Below are positions 42,081-51,145 of a stretch of DNA of 64,000 nucleotides, piece by piece. Within the stretch, counting starts at the first letter, position 1, and each line of letters opens with the position of its first letter. Under the pieces are notes generated by a model, which was not told the origin of the DNA, did not search any database, and was given only the letters and a program-made list of their open reading frames with translations. The position numbers were made by a program, and so were the translations under genes. This DNA is from Spirochaetae bacterium HGW-Spirochaetae-3 (GTDB taxonomy: Bacteria > Spirochaetota > Spirochaetia > Treponematales > UBA12059): positions 249,176-313,175 of the forward strand of contig PGXV01000006.1 of assembly GCA_002839315.1 (NCBI GenBank). The letters are read 5' to 3'.

Positions 42081-43396
42081 TTAATCGCCTTCCCGCCCGG
42101 TTCGCGGGCCGCCGGAAGCGGAATGTCCACGGCAAGCGCGAAGCCGCCCTCCAGCGACGCGCCTACCTCTACGCGCCCGCCCAGCGCGCCTATCCGCTCT
42201 TCCATGCCGCAGAGGCCTATGCCCTTGACGAATTCGGAGGCGCCCTTGCCGTTGTCGCTTATAGTCAGGAAGATGCGCCCCTCCCGTACCCAGAACCGTA
42301 TCCCGACCGCCGTCGCCATGCCGTGCCGCACCGCGTTCGTCAGGCCCTCCTGGATGGTCCGGTACAGCGCGAGGTTAAGCTCGACCGGTAGTAGCCTGGG
42401 CAGGTTGCCGAGGTTGAGGTCGACCCTGATGCCGGCGACCGAGCGGAAGATCGATACGATCTTGTTGATGGCGTGCGCGTTGTCGGCCAGGCGCGGCCCG
42501 TCGCTGCGCAGCTTGCGGAGCGCCGTCCTCGTCTCCTGGAGCCCCTCCTGCGCCTGCTTGCGCGCCGTGACGATGATGTCCGAGACGGCCGCGCGGTCCT
42601 CCCCGGGCAGGCTGCCCGCGGCGTCCATCAGCGCTATGAGGTTCGTGAAGATGTAGCCGGATATGTCGTGGATCTCGCGGCTGATGCGGTTGCGCTCGCG
42701 CTCGGCCGACTCCTCGTCCACGGTGCGGGCGTAGCCCTGGAGGTTCTGGTTGAGCTCGGCGAGCGTGTCGACGTTGAGCTCCTGTATCCGCAGCGAATCG
42801 GCCAGCTCGGCGTTCCTCGAGGCGAGCCGCACTATCCACGCGGCGGATACGGCCGTGAGCGCCATGACCGCGGTCAGCATGACCAGCTCCTCGGCGCTCG
42901 GAAGCGCTACGGCGTCGATGACGAGGCTCCTGCCCAGGAAATACGGGAACGCCTGCGCCAGCGACAGGGCCAGTATCGTCGCGGCCGAGACGGCGAGGTT
43001 GGCGGGGAACGCCAGAAGCACGCATATCTCCGTCATCAGCCCTATGCCGAGGGCTAGCTTGGCAGATAGGTAGGCGGGTATGCCGTACCCGAGGACGACG
43101 ATAGCGTAGCAGCGGACGAGCGCGATGAGCGCGACGGCGAGCCCCGGCTTGACCGCGAGCGCGACCAGGCTCAGCGCTATGGAGACGTAGACGCAACCGA
43201 GGTAGGTACCGGCGAACCACGGGTGGTCCGAGGTCTCCTGGATGGACAGGCGGAAGAATATCAGCGCCATCGCGTAGGTCGTCGCCAGGGTCGTGACGAG
43301 GAAGGCCTTTGCGGGGGAGATCCAGGTCTTTACGGCCGGCGCGGTCGGTCTCGCGGCCGTCGTCGGGGGCCCGTCGAGGGCGCTGGCTCGGGTCAT
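42077..43396 (-). CDS. Membrane sensor histidine kinase (HisKA_3 type)
   Basis: A 439-residue kinase. ATG 43396 has AGGA at 6 bases; an alternative ATG at 43411 would add five residues. Residues about 25-205 carry five or six membrane helices with very short loops, so the sensor is in the membrane itself. A coiled segment leads to the phosphorylated histidine in E-I-H-D-I-S-G-Y (about residue 243) and to a short HATPase with D-N-G-K-G near 400 and G-L-C-G-M-E-E-R-I near 415. It is the cognate kinase of the response regulator encoded next. The stimulus is unknown, perhaps sugar import or membrane state. Confidence 0.9.
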   Translation of the reverse strand: MTRASALDGPPTTAARPTAPAVKTWISPAKAFLVTTLATTYAMALIFFRLSIQETSDHPWFAGTYLGCVYVSIALSLVALAVKPGLAVALIALVRCYAIVVLGYGIPAYLSAKLALGIGLMTEICVLLAFPANLAVSAATILALSLAQAFPYFLGRSLVIDAVALPSAEELVMLTAVMALTAVSAAWIVRLASRNAELADSLRIQELNVDTLAELNQNLQGYARTVDEESAERERNRISREIHDISGYIFTNLIALMDAAGSLPGEDRAAVSDIIVTARKQAQEGLQETRTALRKLRSDGPRLADNAHAINKIVSIFRSVAGIRVDLNLGNLPRLLPVELNLALYRTIQEGLTNAVRHGMATAVGIRFWVREGRIFLTISDNGKGASEFVKGIGLCGMEERIGALGGRVEVGASLEGGFALAVDIPLPAAREPGGKAIK

Positions 43397-43477
43397 GCTC
43401 GATCCTATCATCCTATGCGCCTAAGGCCAATGGAAATTATGCGCCGACGAATGTTTCTATACATAAAGCGATAATCG

Positions 43478-43518
43478 TTGACAAATGGTTAGGCTCTGAT
43501 ATTCTGTTGAAATATCAG
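43478..43518 (+). promoter_or_regulatory. Promoter and operator of the DUF3798 operon
   Basis: TTGACA (43478-43483), a 16-bp spacer and TATTCT (43500-43505). An inverted repeat CTGATATT/AATATCAG (43496-43503 with 43511-43518) covers the -10 box and start site, so a repressor site is likely. No dedicated regulator gene is adjacent. Confidence 0.75.
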
Positions 43519-43539
43519 TTGATTCTATCAGGAGGCACT

Positions 43540-44751
43540 ATGAAAGGCTTACCTAAGTCGGCGATCGTGTTGCTCGTCGTCGCGTTCGCGCTATCGAGCA
43601 CCAACGTTTTCGCCGGACCCGCCTACCACATCGGTATTTGCACCGAAACGGTCTCGCAGGCCGAGGACGACCTGCGCGGCGCTGAACAACTCATCAAGGA
43701 GTACGGGGCCGTATCCGAGGGCGGCATCATCCAGCACATAACCTATCCGGACGACTTCATGTCCCAGCAGGAGACGGTTATATCCAACCTGGTCGCGCTC
43801 GCCGACGATCCCCTGATGAAGGCGATCGTCACGTGCAACGCTCTGCCCGGCGTCGCCGAGGCGTATAAGCGCATACGCGCCAAGCGCCCCGACATCCTCC
43901 TCCTCGCAGCCCTTCCCGCCGAGGACCCCCTCGTCATCCAGAAGGCCGCGGACCTCGTCGTCGACCTCGATTTCGTATCCCGCGGCTACACGATCGTCTG
44001 GGGCGCCAAGCAGCTCGGCGCCGAGACCTTCGTGCATATATCGTTCCCCCGCCACATGTCGTACGAGACCCTCGGCCGCCGAAGGGCGATCATGGAAGCC
44101 GCCTGCAATGACCTCGGCTTGAAGTTCGTCTTCGAGACGGCTCCCGATCCCACATCGGACGTCGGTATCTCCGGAGCGCAACAGTTCATCCTCGAGAAGG
44201 TGCCCCAGTACCTCCAGAAGTACGGCCCCAAGGGCGAGAAGGTCGCGCTCTTCTGCACGAACGACGCGCAGACCGAGCCGCTCATCCAGCAGATCATAGC
44301 GTCCAAGAACGGCATATTCGTAGAGCCCGACACCGCCTCTCCGCTGATGGGATTCCCCGGGGCCCTCGGCTTGGACCTGTCCGCGGAGAAGGGAGACTTC
44401 CCCGCCATCGTCGCCAAGATAGAGAAGGCCATCGTCGCGAAAGGCGCGTCGGGTCGGCTCGGGACGTGGTCCTACAGCACGGGATTCTCCCTGACCGCCG
44501 GTATGGGCGAGCTCGCCAAGCGCGTCCTGGACGGCAAGGCCAAGCTTACCAAGGTTCAGGATATCTATAGCGCCATAGGAAAGTACACGCCCGGCGCCCA
44601 GTGGAACGGCGCTCTCTATACCGACATGAGCACCGGTGTAAAGGCCAAGAACGAGCTACTCGTATATATGGATACATACGTTTTCGGCAAGGGTTATCTC
44701 GGTTCGACGAAGGTGAAGATCCCGGCTAAATACGCGCTTATCAAGCGCTAA
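43540..44751 (+). CDS. DUF3798-family periplasmic binding protein
   Basis: A 403-residue exported protein with CAGGAGG before ATG 43540. The signal peptide spans about 25 residues (cleavage after N-V-F-A). The mature domain opens with Y-H-I-G-I-C-T-E-T-V-S-Q-A-E-D-D and has two Rossmann-like lobes in the style of type-1 sugar-binding proteins. It contains V-A-L-F-C-T-N-D-A-Q-T-E-P-L near the hinge. The family is only known as DUF3798, which occurs with ABC ATPase and permease genes of the ribose type, as here. It should deliver an unknown ligand. A GC hairpin after the gene (44770-44807) may reduce read-through into the membrane genes. Confidence 0.88.
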   Translation: MKGLPKSAIVLLVVAFALSSTNVFAGPAYHIGICTETVSQAEDDLRGAEQLIKEYGAVSEGGIIQHITYPDDFMSQQETVISNLVALADDPLMKAIVTCNALPGVAEAYKRIRAKRPDILLLAALPAEDPLVIQKAADLVVDLDFVSRGYTIVWGAKQLGAETFVHISFPRHMSYETLGRRRAIMEAACNDLGLKFVFETAPDPTSDVGISGAQQFILEKVPQYLQKYGPKGEKVALFCTNDAQTEPLIQQIIASKNGIFVEPDTASPLMGFPGALGLDLSAEKGDFPAIVAKIEKAIVAKGASGRLGTWSYSTGFSLTAGMGELAKRVLDGKAKLTKVQDIYSAIGKYTPGAQWNGALYTDMSTGVKAKNELLVYMDTYVFGKGYLGSTKVKIPAKYALIKR

Positions 44752-44769
44752 GCGGTAACGAAGACCGTA

Positions 44770-44807
44770 CGGGCCCGGCTCGAGGCTTGCGCCGCGACTC
44801 GGGCCCG
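44770..44807 (+). terminator. Attenuator-like hairpin between binding protein and ABC genes
   Basis: CGGGCCCG at 44770-44777 pairs with CGGGCCCG at 44800-44807, extended by partial inner pairing and followed by a T/C-rich stretch. Partial termination here would keep the binding protein in excess over the membrane subunits. Confidence 0.55.
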
Positions 44808-44866
44808 ACCGCTTTCTCTTCGGCCGCCTACTGGCGGCGCATAGGGAAATAATCTCAGGAGAATAA

Positions 44867-46486
44867 ATGGGACAGGAAGATGCCCTTCTATCCATCGAGC
44901 ACTTGTCGAAGGAATACTATGGGAACATCGTGCTGCGCGACGTTTCCTTCGACCTCAAGGCCGGGGAGATCCTCGGCCTCGTAGGTGAAAACGGCGCGGG
45001 GAAGACGACGCTCATGAGCGTTCTCTTCGGCATGACCGTCATATCGGAAACGGGCGGATACAAAGGCAGCGTTCGTATCGACGGCGAGGAGGCGAAGTTC
45101 GGCAGCCCGTTCGACGCGCTCGACGCAGGGCTCGGGATGGTCCATCAAGAATTCAGCTTGATCCCCGGCTTCTCGACCATGGAGAACATCGTACTCAATC
45201 GTGAAACCATGAAGGCGTCGCTGCTCAACGACGTATTCGGCGACAGGATGAGTCTTCTCGATAGGGCCGCGATGAGGCAAAGGGCGGCCTCGGCCATATC
45301 GAAGCTCGGCGTGACGCTCGATACCGATATGCTTGTAGCGGACATGCCGGTCGGCCATAAGGAATTTACCGAGATAGCCAGGGAAATCAACCGGGAGAAG
45401 ACGCGCCTGCTCATCCTGGACGAGCCGACGGCGGTCCTTACGGAATCGGAGGCCAAGATACTTCTCAAAGCCCTCCGCAACCTCGCCGGACAGGGCATCG
45501 CCATCATCTTCATCTCGCACCGCCTACAAGAGATAGTCGAGATCGCCGATCGCATCGTAGTGCTGCGCGACGGAACGGTCGTCAAGGATACCGTCAACGA
45601 GTCGCTATCCATAAAGGACATAGCCTCCTGGATGGTCGGCCGTAGCGTGTCGGTCGATCGTAAGCAAGACGGCGCGGGGAGATCGTTCGGCGAGGATATC
45701 CTGCAGGTCGACGGACTATGGGTCGATATGCCGGGCGAGCCGGTCTGCGATGTATCGTTCTCGGTTCGATCCGGGGAGATATTCGGTATAGGCGGCCTCG
45801 CGGGGCAGGGGAAAGTCGGTATACCCAACGGGATCATGGGCCTTTTCCCGGCGGGCGGCTCCGTTCGATACAGGAAAAAGGAAGTGCCCCTCAACTCTCC
45901 CCGCGCCGTTCTCGAGATGGGCATCGCGTCCGTCTCGGAAGACCGGAGGGGCGTGGGACTGCTCCTCGATGAGAGCCTGGAATGGAATATCGCCTTTACG
46001 GCGATGCAGATACAGGAGAAATACCTGAAATTCCGCCTCGGCGGCCTGATTAAGTACCGCGACGAGGCCGGTATGCGGGCGTTGACCGCGGAATACATAG
46101 ACCTGCTCGATATCAAATGCACGAGCCCGAAGCAGAAGGTCAAGCAACTCTCGGGCGGCAACCAACAAAAGATCTGCCTCGCGAAGGCTTTCGCGATGAA
46201 ACCCGATCTCTTGTTCGTTTCCGAGCCGACTCGCGGGATAGACGTCGGAGCGAAGAAGCTTGTGCTCGATACGCTACGCCGCTATAACGCCGAGAACGGT
46301 ACTACGATAGTCATGATATCGAGCGAACTGGACGAGCTGCGCTCGATATGCGATCGCGTCGCGATAGTCAACGAGGGCCGTATCGCGGGTATTCTACAAC
46401 CAAGCGCCGACGTGGCCGATTTCGGGCTCATGATGTCCGGGGTCGCGCCTGAGAGCAGCGACGCCCAGGAGACCGCACATGTCTAG
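44867..46486 (+). CDS. Two-domain ABC ATPase of ribose/nucleoside-import type
   Basis: A 539-residue RbsA-like protein. The first domain has a full Walker A (G-E-N-G-A-G-K-T-T, about residues 44-52), Q-loop V-H-Q-E-F and Walker B L-L-I-L-D-E-P-T. The second domain has the degenerate G-L-A-G-Q-G-K as in RbsA, with signature L-S-G-G-N-Q-Q-K and Walker B L-L-F-V-S-E-P-T-R-G-I-D-V-G. One site is therefore expected to be catalytic. AGGAG precedes the ATG. It overlaps the first permease gene by 8 bp. Confidence 0.93.
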   Translation: MGQEDALLSIEHLSKEYYGNIVLRDVSFDLKAGEILGLVGENGAGKTTLMSVLFGMTVISETGGYKGSVRIDGEEAKFGSPFDALDAGLGMVHQEFSLIPGFSTMENIVLNRETMKASLLNDVFGDRMSLLDRAAMRQRAASAISKLGVTLDTDMLVADMPVGHKEFTEIAREINREKTRLLILDEPTAVLTESEAKILLKALRNLAGQGIAIIFISHRLQEIVEIADRIVVLRDGTVVKDTVNESLSIKDIASWMVGRSVSVDRKQDGAGRSFGEDILQVDGLWVDMPGEPVCDVSFSVRSGEIFGIGGLAGQGKVGIPNGIMGLFPAGGSVRYRKKEVPLNSPRAVLEMGIASVSEDRRGVGLLLDESLEWNIAFTAMQIQEKYLKFRLGGLIKYRDEAGMRALTAEYIDLLDIKCTSPKQKVKQLSGGNQQKICLAKAFAMKPDLLFVSEPTRGIDVGAKKLVLDTLRRYNAENGTTIVMISSELDELRSICDRVAIVNEGRIAGILQPSADVADFGLMMSGVAPESSDAQETAHV

Positions 46487-47522
46487 CATCAAGCAATACC
46501 TGGCCGATTTCGGATGGCCGCGCATCATCATATTCTTCTTCCTGCTATCGCTCTTCGTTGCGGCCCCTTTCTTCGGGGTCCGGCTCGATAACTCACTCGC
46601 GGACGTGCTCAACCGCTTCGGCCAGAACGGCATATTCGTGCTGGCGATGGTTCCGATGATCCAGTCCGGATGCGGGCTCAACTTCGGGCTATCGCTCGGT
46701 ATAATCGCCGGCCTCATTGGCGCGTTGCTTTCCATCCAGGCGGGCCTCGTCGGCGCGTTAGGATTCGCCGGCGCCATCGCGATGGCGGCGCCGTTCGCCG
46801 TGCTGTTCGGCTGGGCCTACGGGCGAATATTGAACAAGGTCAAGGGCGAGGAGATGACCATCGCGATGTACGTCGGATTCGCCAGCGTGATGTTCATGTG
46901 CATCATGTGGATAATCCTTCCCTTCGATAGCCCGACGATGATCTGGGGATACGGAGGGAAGGGCCTCCGGACGACGATAAGCCTCGAAAGCTTCTATAAG
47001 CGGGTGCTCAACGACTTTCTCGCTATTAGGATGACGCCGAGCGCAATCATCCCGACGGGAGAGCTGCTGTTTTTCTCGCTTTGCATCTACCTCATGTGGA
47101 GCTTCCTGCGGACCAAGACGGGGACGGCGATGACCGCGGTCGGATCGAATCCGGATTTCGCACGAGCCTCCGGCGTCAGCACCGATAGGATGCGTACCCT
47201 GTCGGTCATCATCTCTACGTTCCTGGGCGCGGTGGGTATACTCGTATACCAGCAGAGCTACGGATTCCTGCAGCTGTATACGGCGCCCCTGCAGATGCCC
47301 TTCGCCGCGGTCGCCGCTATCTTGATAGGCGGCGCTTCCGTCAATAAGGGGAGCATGCTCAACGTCGTCGTCGGCACGTTCCTGTTCCAGGGGCTCTTGA
47401 CCATGACCCCTTCGGTTATAAACTCTGCGCTCCAGACGGATATGTCCGAGGTCATCAGGCTCATCGTCTCGAACGGCATCATTATCTACGCGCTTACCCG
47501 GAAACTCAAGGTGACGAAATGA
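46479..47522 (+). CDS. ABC permease of the RbsC/BPD_transp_2 type (first)
   Basis: A 347-residue protein with about eight to ten helices. The Q-S-G-C-G-L-N-F-G-L-S-L-G segment near residue 64 and the A-V-G-S-N-P-D-F-A-R-A-S-G-V coupling region near 223 are typical of branched-amino-acid/ribose-type permeases. A final stretch A-A-I-L-I-G-G-A-S-V-N-K-G-S-M is also shared with the next permease. It overlaps the next gene as ATGA. Confidence 0.92.
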   Translation: MSSIKQYLADFGWPRIIIFFFLLSLFVAAPFFGVRLDNSLADVLNRFGQNGIFVLAMVPMIQSGCGLNFGLSLGIIAGLIGALLSIQAGLVGALGFAGAIAMAAPFAVLFGWAYGRILNKVKGEEMTIAMYVGFASVMFMCIMWIILPFDSPTMIWGYGGKGLRTTISLESFYKRVLNDFLAIRMTPSAIIPTGELLFFSLCIYLMWSFLRTKTGTAMTAVGSNPDFARASGVSTDRMRTLSVIISTFLGAVGILVYQQSYGFLQLYTAPLQMPFAAVAAILIGGASVNKGSMLNVVVGTFLFQGLLTMTPSVINSALQTDMSEVIRLIVSNGIIIYALTRKLKVTK

Positions 47523-48640
47523 GCGGTAAATACACGGTAAAACGTTTCTTGTCGGAGAACGCGGTCATCATCACCTTCATCGTCATAACGGTGATCGCCA
47601 TTCCGTCGTCGCAGTTGTCTGCGAACTACATAATTCAGGAAATGATAACGAGACTGGGGCGGAACTCCTTCCTCGTCCTCGCGCTCCTCCTTCCTATCTA
47701 CGCCGGGATGGGCCTTAACTTCGGGATGTCGCTCGGGGCGATGGCGGGGCAGGTCGGCCTCATACTCGCCGTTAACTGGAGGATATCCGGGATAGAGGGC
47801 CTGCTCTTCGCGGCCCTCGTCGGGACGCCGATAGCCGTCGTCGTCGGATGGATATGCGGATCTATATTGAACAGGGCCAAGGGCCGAGAGATGGTGACGA
47901 GCTATATGCTAGCCTTCTTCATCAACGGCATCTATCAGTTCGTGGTGCTCTACGTGATGGGAATGGTCATACCGATCCGGTCCCCCGCGATACTGCTGTC
48001 GAGGGGATACGGGATACGCAATACGCTCAACCTGGAGAGCGTTCGGCAGTCGCTCGATACGGCGTGGATGCTCACTATCGGCCCGTTCTCCGTACCGGTC
48101 GTGACGTTCCTCGTTATCGCGTCGCTCTGCCTATTCATTGTCTGGTTCAAGCGAACCAAGCTCGGGCAGGATATGAGGGCCGTCGGGTACGATATGGTGG
48201 TGGCCGAGGCCGCGGGCATTCCGGTTGACCGTACGCGCGCGATATCCATCGTCGTCTCTACCGTCCTCGCCTGCCTCGGCCAGATAATCTTCCTGCAGAA
48301 CATGGGGAACATGGCCACGTATAACGCGCACGACCAGACCAGCTTCTTCGCGGTCGCCGCGATCCTGGTAGGCGGCGCTTCCGTCAAGAAGGCCTCCTTG
48401 CCTAACGTATTCATAGGCGTGGTGCTCCTCCACCTCCTGTTCGTCATATCGCCGAGGGCGGGGCAGAATTTCTTCGGATCCGCGATGATCGGCGAGTACT
48501 TCAGGCAGTTCATAGGCTACGGCGCCATCGCCCTCTCCCTCGTGCTGTACGCTTCGAAGGCGAGGCGCGAGGCTGTTCGGGTGCGGGAAGTCCAGTACGG
48601 CCACGGCGGCGGCAAGAAGGCCGCGGGAGAAGCGCGATGA
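47519..48640 (+). CDS. ABC permease of the RbsC/BPD_transp_2 type (second)
   Basis: A 373-residue paralogue of the preceding permease: Y-A-G-M-G-L-N-F-G-M-S-L-G near residue 61, A-V-G-Y-D-M-V-V-A-E-A-A-G-I near 221 and A-A-I-L-V-G-G-A-S-V-K-K-A-S near 281. The two form a heterodimeric channel. The tail is lysine- and glycine-rich (G-G-G-K-K-A-A-G). It overlaps the next gene as ATGA. Confidence 0.92.
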   Translation: MSGKYTVKRFLSENAVIITFIVITVIAIPSSQLSANYIIQEMITRLGRNSFLVLALLLPIYAGMGLNFGMSLGAMAGQVGLILAVNWRISGIEGLLFAALVGTPIAVVVGWICGSILNRAKGREMVTSYMLAFFINGIYQFVVLYVMGMVIPIRSPAILLSRGYGIRNTLNLESVRQSLDTAWMLTIGPFSVPVVTFLVIASLCLFIVWFKRTKLGQDMRAVGYDMVVAEAAGIPVDRTRAISIVVSTVLACLGQIIFLQNMGNMATYNAHDQTSFFAVAAILVGGASVKKASLPNVFIGVVLLHLLFVISPRAGQNFFGSAMIGEYFRQFIGYGAIALSLVLYASKARREAVRVREVQYGHGGGKKAAGEAR

Positions 48641-49101
48641 ATACGAAGAAGAAGCGCTTGATAGTCCGGGCGACCCTGGTCGTTGCGTACGTCCTGGCGA
48701 TAGCCGTCGTCTTCGTTACGGGGAAAGAGCATACCCTCCTGATCGATAACATGGAGGTCGACGAAGGGCGGATCGCTGCCTTCGAAGAAGTGCTGGTATC
48801 GATCGACGGCAGGGAATCCGTGGAGTACTACGCCGACGACCGCGACATGACGGTCCTCAAGGGCCAGACGCACCGTATAGTCATCGAAGACGAGATAAGC
48901 GGCACGAAGGTCGAACGAGAATTCAAGATCCCGCTCGACGAGGATATGGTCATCCTGTACCTACCGAAGGTTGCCTCCGGCGAGGAACCCTACGTCGAGC
49001 GTTTCGTGCCGTTGGAGCTCGAGTCAATGCCGGAAGACGACGGCGAGATCGATACTGGTTTCCTGAGCGATCCTTCGCCTGACGCGGAGGTCGTCCCGTA
49101 G
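48637..49101 (+). CDS. Small membrane-anchored protein of the DUF3798 operon
   Basis: A 154-residue protein with a basic N-terminus (M-N-T-K-K-K-R) and one helix (about residues 12-28), then a soluble extracytoplasmic part that is acidic and beta-rich, ending in a Glu/Asp/Pro-rich tail. It resembles small uncharacterised proteins found at the end of DUF3798 ABC operons; I recall the label DUF6672 but cannot verify it. Its coupling to the permease by ATGA suggests an accessory transporter subunit. Confidence 0.7.
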   Translation: MNTKKKRLIVRATLVVAYVLAIAVVFVTGKEHTLLIDNMEVDEGRIAAFEEVLVSIDGRESVEYYADDRDMTVLKGQTHRIVIEDEISGTKVEREFKIPLDEDMVILYLPKVASGEEPYVERFVPLELESMPEDDGEIDTGFLSDPSPDAEVVP

Positions 49102-49106
49102 CCGGG

Positions 49107-49145
49107 CGCGAAGGCCCGTATCGCGTCTCGATACGGGCCTTCGCG
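49107..49145. terminator. Long hairpin between converging operons
   Basis: A perfect 17-bp stem (49107-49123 with 49129-49145) with a 5-base loop, placed exactly between the ends of the DUF3798 operon and the envelope operon. There is no T-run, but the position fits a two-way terminator. Confidence 0.75.
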
Positions 49146-49154
49146 TCCTACCCC

Positions 49155-50369
49155 CTAGAACCTGATCTTCGCCGTCGCGGATACCGACGCGTAGGCGCCT
49201 GCGTGCTCGGGGCCTAGCTCGCCGCGCTCGCCCGAGCCGGTTATAGTCCGCTCGTCCAGCGCGGCGCGGCCTACGATGGTAACGGTCAATCCCTGGAACG
49301 GCTCGTGCTCCAGCGACAGGGCGGGGGAGAAGGACAGGTCGTCTATGCCGGCCAGGCATGACAGGCCCGCCCGGGTGTAGTCGTCGATGCTGTACATCGC
49401 CTGCACGAACGCGTAGTTCCTGCGGTTGTAGACGCCTGTCGCGTCTCCCGCGAGGATCGCGGCGTCGAGCCTCGTCAGGTCCTCGTCCGGGTCGAGCATC
49501 CCGGGGCCGTTGTACAGGTATTGCGCGAGGGCGTACAGCTTGCCGTCCAGTAGCGAGTAGTCGACGCCGATAGCGGCCTCGAGCCCTTCGATGCCGGCTC
49601 CGTCGGCTGGAGCCAGGGAATACGTCGCGTCGAGGACGATACCGACCGTCGCCTCCAGTTTTACGGAGAGCCCCGCGCGGTGTACGCCCATGCTCCGCTC
49701 GCCGTCGGGCGTCCGGTAGGCGTAGAGCCCCTGCACGCTCGCGCGCTCGAAGTGGGCGTCTATGGACGTACCGCAGAGCAGGCCCTCGCCGTCCATGGCG
49801 AGAGGATCCTTTCCGGCTACGACGAATCCCGTGGCCTTGCCTTCCCAGGAAGGGTAGGCCGCTATAGCGGCCCCGAGCGATCCGCGCGGGCGGGCGTCGG
49901 CGACGAGGGGATTCGGCGGGTTGAGGAAGTCCGACGGGCGGAAGGCCTGGCCGTATCCGAAGGCCAGTCTCATCAGCCCGAAATCGACGTCGGCCCGCTC
50001 CCCCCGGACGCTCACGTACAGCCGCTCCAGCTCCAGCGCGGCGACGTAGTTCTCTCCGACCGAATAGGGATTCGCGACCGCGAGCGCCGCGGCGTTTGCC
50101 CCTGACGCGGCTATCAGGTTGACCGCCGCGTATACCGTGCCCGAGTCTCCCGCCCTGGCCTTGAGCCTGATGTTGGCGTACTGCTCCATGCCGTAGACGA
50201 ACGGGGACGAGATTCCGGCTCCGGCGGCGGCGTTCGCCGTTCCGCTGACGATCCCCGATACGACCGGCTCGTCGGCCGACGCCATGGGCGCGGTCGCCAG
50301 CGCCATGAGCGCCGGCATTACCGTCGCGATGAGCGAGCGGCCCAGCCAGGCGGACGGCTTGCGCGTCAT
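49155..50369 (-). CDS. Exported protein, probable outer-membrane beta-barrel
   Basis: A 404-residue protein. ATG 50369 overlaps the LolA-like gene stop as ATGA; the longer frame upstream is an artefact. The signal peptide spans about residues 1-33 (cleavage after A-S-A). The rest alternates amphipathic strands with turns (V-Y-A-A-V-N-L-I, L-E-L-E-R-L-Y-V-S-V-R-G, L-Y-A-L-A-Q-Y-L-Y-N, Y-A-F-V-Q-A-M-Y-S-I) and ends in a terminal aromatic strand, T-A-K-I-R-F, the standard targeting end for barrel assembly. I recognise no named family. As last gene after two permeases and a LolA-like carrier it would supply the outer-membrane exit or receiver. Confidence 0.78.
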   Translation of the reverse strand: MTRKPSAWLGRSLIATVMPALMALATAPMASADEPVVSGIVSGTANAAAGAGISSPFVYGMEQYANIRLKARAGDSGTVYAAVNLIAASGANAAALAVANPYSVGENYVAALELERLYVSVRGERADVDFGLMRLAFGYGQAFRPSDFLNPPNPLVADARPRGSLGAAIAAYPSWEGKATGFVVAGKDPLAMDGEGLLCGTSIDAHFERASVQGLYAYRTPDGERSMGVHRAGLSVKLEATVGIVLDATYSLAPADGAGIEGLEAAIGVDYSLLDGKLYALAQYLYNGPGMLDPDEDLTRLDAAILAGDATGVYNRRNYAFVQAMYSIDDYTRAGLSCLAGIDDLSFSPALSLEHEPFQGLTVTIVGRAALDERTITGSGERGELGPEHAGAYASVSATAKIRF

Positions 50370-51109
50370 CGTTCCAGGTTCCTCATGCTGAACACCGAGT
50401 CGTCTATGGGCGCGTCCAGCTCCAGCGAGTCCATGATGAATACGGTGCGGCTGTCCCTGCGCAGGAGGTCGCGCATCTCGGACTCCACGGGGAATCGGCG
50501 CTCGCCGATGGTCTCGGCCCTGATCAGGTTGTATTCCTTGAGCCTCGCGCCCGAGAGCGCGTAGAGTTCGTACCGCAGCACGTCGCCGGTCTCCTTGTCT
50601 ATCCAGAGCCTGCGCCGGGGATAGCTCTCGGTCTTGGCCTTCGCCGCCAGGTCGAGGACCCAGGCGGCGCGGCCGTTCAGGGGCTCCGACCCGCTTAGGG
50701 TCGGCACGTACCGGGCGGATAGCTTCTCGTTCTCTATGCTGTCCTCGTACGACATGTCCGAGCCCATCATGGATTCCTTGAGCAGGTGCCCGGAGATGAG
50801 CATTACCTGCTCGCTGTCCGGGGAGTAGACGTACAGCCGGCCGCCCTTCTTCAGGTACTTGGTCCCGCGGTCCTCCGGATTGACGAATTCCACGAAGGTA
50901 TCGTCGTTCCCCTTGCCCCAGAACGCCATCTTCTTGACGAAGCGCTTGCCCTGGTACTCTATGATCATCCGCCCCTTGTAGACTATGGTCGAGTAGAATT
51001 CGTTTCCGTCCACCCGGGCCAGTAGTTCCGCGGCGCTCGGGCCCGATTGCGCCGCGGCGCTCGCCGTCAGGGCGGCTAGCATGATAATCGTCTGTATCGT
51101 TCGTTTCAT
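50366..51109 (-). CDS. LolA-like outer-membrane lipoprotein-sorting protein
   Basis: A 247-residue periplasmic protein with a signal peptide (M-K-R-T-I-Q-T-I-I-M-L-A-A-L-T-A-S-A-A-A, residues 1-20) and a soluble half-barrel rich in beta strands. The stretch from G-R-M-I-I-E-Y-Q-G to D-T-F-V-E-F-V-N-P-E-D-R-G-T-K-Y-L-K-K and the R-R-R-L-W-I-D-K-E-T-G-D-V-L-R-Y strand match the LolA-type fold used in many export operons. Such carriers shield lipid chains between membranes. It lies between the ABC permease and the barrel gene. Confidence 0.85.
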   Translation of the reverse strand: MKRTIQTIIMLAALTASAAAQSGPSAAELLARVDGNEFYSTIVYKGRMIIEYQGKRFVKKMAFWGKGNDDTFVEFVNPEDRGTKYLKKGGRLYVYSPDSEQVMLISGHLLKESMMGSDMSYEDSIENEKLSARYVPTLSGSEPLNGRAAWVLDLAAKAKTESYPRRRLWIDKETGDVLRYELYALSGARLKEYNLIRAETIGERRFPVESEMRDLLRRDSRTVFIMDSLELDAPIDDSVFSMRNLER

Positions 51110-51145
51110 GTCGTTCTCCTTGAGTAATCGCGCCTATGCCCCGCG

